From Actibacterium ureilyticum (GTDB lineage: Bacteria; Pseudomonadota; Alphaproteobacteria; Rhodobacterales; Rhodobacteraceae), in assembly GCF_002285435.1 (NCBI RefSeq), contig NZ_NSBT01000026.1:310001-374000 (forward strand): a stretch of 64,000 bases of DNA, in the 5' to 3' direction. The position numbers and the translations under genes were made by a program. The notes beneath the pieces were generated by a model. It was not told the origin of the DNA, made no database searches, and saw nothing but the letters and a program-made list of their open reading frames with translations. The first letter of the stretch is position 1, and the number at the start of each line of letters is the position of its first letter. Below are positions 63,470 to 64,000 of the stretch, in pieces.

Positions 63470-64000
63470 TTATCCGGCCCCGAATATGTCCCCTACGAAA
63501 GTCGTCAGGTCAGGCATTCTCAGCACCTTCATCCCCGACACGTCCCCGGCCAGCTTCGTGCTGGTCGGCGCGATTGCTGTTGAAAAACCAAGTTTTTGGG
63601 CTTCTTTCAACCTGTTTTCCGATTGACCGACCGCACGTAACGCCCCCGAAAGGCTGATTTCCCCGAAAACAACGCAATCTGCGGGCAAAGGTGTGTCTTC
63701 TCGGGCACTGAGCAAGGCCGAAGCAACCGCCAGATCGGCCGCCGGTTCGGTCACGCGCATGCCGCCCGCGACGTTCAGGAACACGTCCAGCCCCGCAAAC
63801 GGGATGCCGCAGCGGGCCTCGAGCACCGCCAGAATGGTCGACAGCCGCCCGCTGTCCAGCCCCACCACCGTGCGGCGCGGCGTGCCGAGCGGCGAGGGCG
63901 CGACCAGCGCCTGCACCTCGGTCAGGACGGGGCGCGTGCCCTCGATCCCGGCGAAGACGGCCGAGCCGGGCACGGGCGTGTCGCGGTCGGACAGAAACAG
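63470..64000 (-). CDS. radA: DNA repair protein RadA, C-terminal part (cut by window end)
   Basis: The frame is open to the window edge and gives the last 176 residues of RadA/Sms. The fragment opens LFLSDRDTPVPGSAVFAG, then shows IEGTRPVLTEVQALVAP, VVGLDSGRLSTILAVLEA and FLNVAGGMRVTEPAADLA, the Lon-protease-like domain of RadA, followed by FGEISLSGALRAVGQSENRL. RadA promotes branch migration in recombination. The zinc finger and ATPase part lie beyond base 64000. cvpA follows 18 bases after it. Confidence 0.95.
   Translation of the reverse strand: MFLSDRDTPVPGSAVFAGIEGTRPVLTEVQALVAPSPLGTPRRTVVGLDSGRLSTILAVLEARCGIPFAGLDVFLNVAGGMRVTEPAADLAVASALLSAREDTPLPADCVVFGEISLSGALRAVGQSENRLKEAQKLGFSTAIAPTSTKLAGDVSGMKVLRMPDLTTFVGDIFGAG

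Overview
The window is a high-GC, densely packed stretch of an alphaproteobacterial chromosome. Gene content and order point to the Rhodobacterales (Roseobacter/Rhodobacter group): a secDF - helABCDX-type cytochrome c maturation block, tatABC followed by a DUF815 ATPase, a roseobacter-type Hint-domain protein, DUF6314, and purF near cvpA and radA. No rRNA, tRNA, CRISPR array, insertion sequence or complete prophage was seen. Almost everything is housekeeping, with a few more A/T-rich accessory genes set between conserved blocks.

Layout. 0-5 kb: metallophosphoesterase end, RarD-type permease, LOG hydrolase, LysM protein, ATM1-type ABC exporter. 5-10.5 kb: a small secreted protein and an RND efflux pair (permease plus membrane fusion protein). 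10.6-14.2 kb: yfgM-bamB-der, the same order as in enterobacteria (outer-membrane assembly and ribosome GTPase). 14.2-20.8 kb: periplasmic GDPD, two uncharacterised proteins, serS, a large membrane pentapeptide-repeat protein and a secreted serine protease. 21-28 kb: yajC-secD-secF-TSUP-Mth938 and ccmABCDG (protein export, haem export and cytochrome c thio-reduction). 28.3-36.2 kb: aconitase, DUF1223, LpxL-like acyltransferase, an orphan FliG, a small Cys-containing secreted protein, purB and DUF6314. 36.4-41.5 kb: bioY, an A/T-rich DUF695-RraB fusion, RhlE-like helicase, ExoD, and a small membrane protein/XRE regulator pair. 41.5-46.9 kb: prfC, Hint protein, an SDR, an orphan ABC ATPase and a rhodanese. 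47.1-53.5 kb: tatABC-DUF815, an Imm11-like protein, DUF2267, NlpD-like LytM lipoprotein, pcm and surE. 53.6-57.3 kb: two SDRs, a histidine phosphatase and an unrecognised two-gene coiled-coil module. 57.4-59.7 kb: queCDEF, the path from the GTP-derived precursor to preQ1. 59.7-64 kb: DUF2199, purF, a fluoroacetate-dehalogenase-like hydrolase inserted next to cvpA, and radA (cut by the window edge).

The most interesting non-routine points are: the overlapping two-gene module at 55036-56483, which I cannot assign; a small membrane protein/XRE pair with a perfect inverted repeat in its promoter; an orphan FliG with a CtrA-like site upstream and an altered torque helix; a Hint domain that has lost its nucleophilic cysteine; a pentapeptide protein with a 10-residue Met-Gln ladder; an RND pump with changed proton-relay residues and an extra membrane insert; three copies of a 30-base intergenic repeat; and three convergent gene pairs whose stop codons overlap on a shared CTAG or CTAA. 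I found no clear complete new defence or mobile system. Start codons were chosen by eye from ribosome-binding sites and family length, and all functional calls come from motif recognition without database searches.
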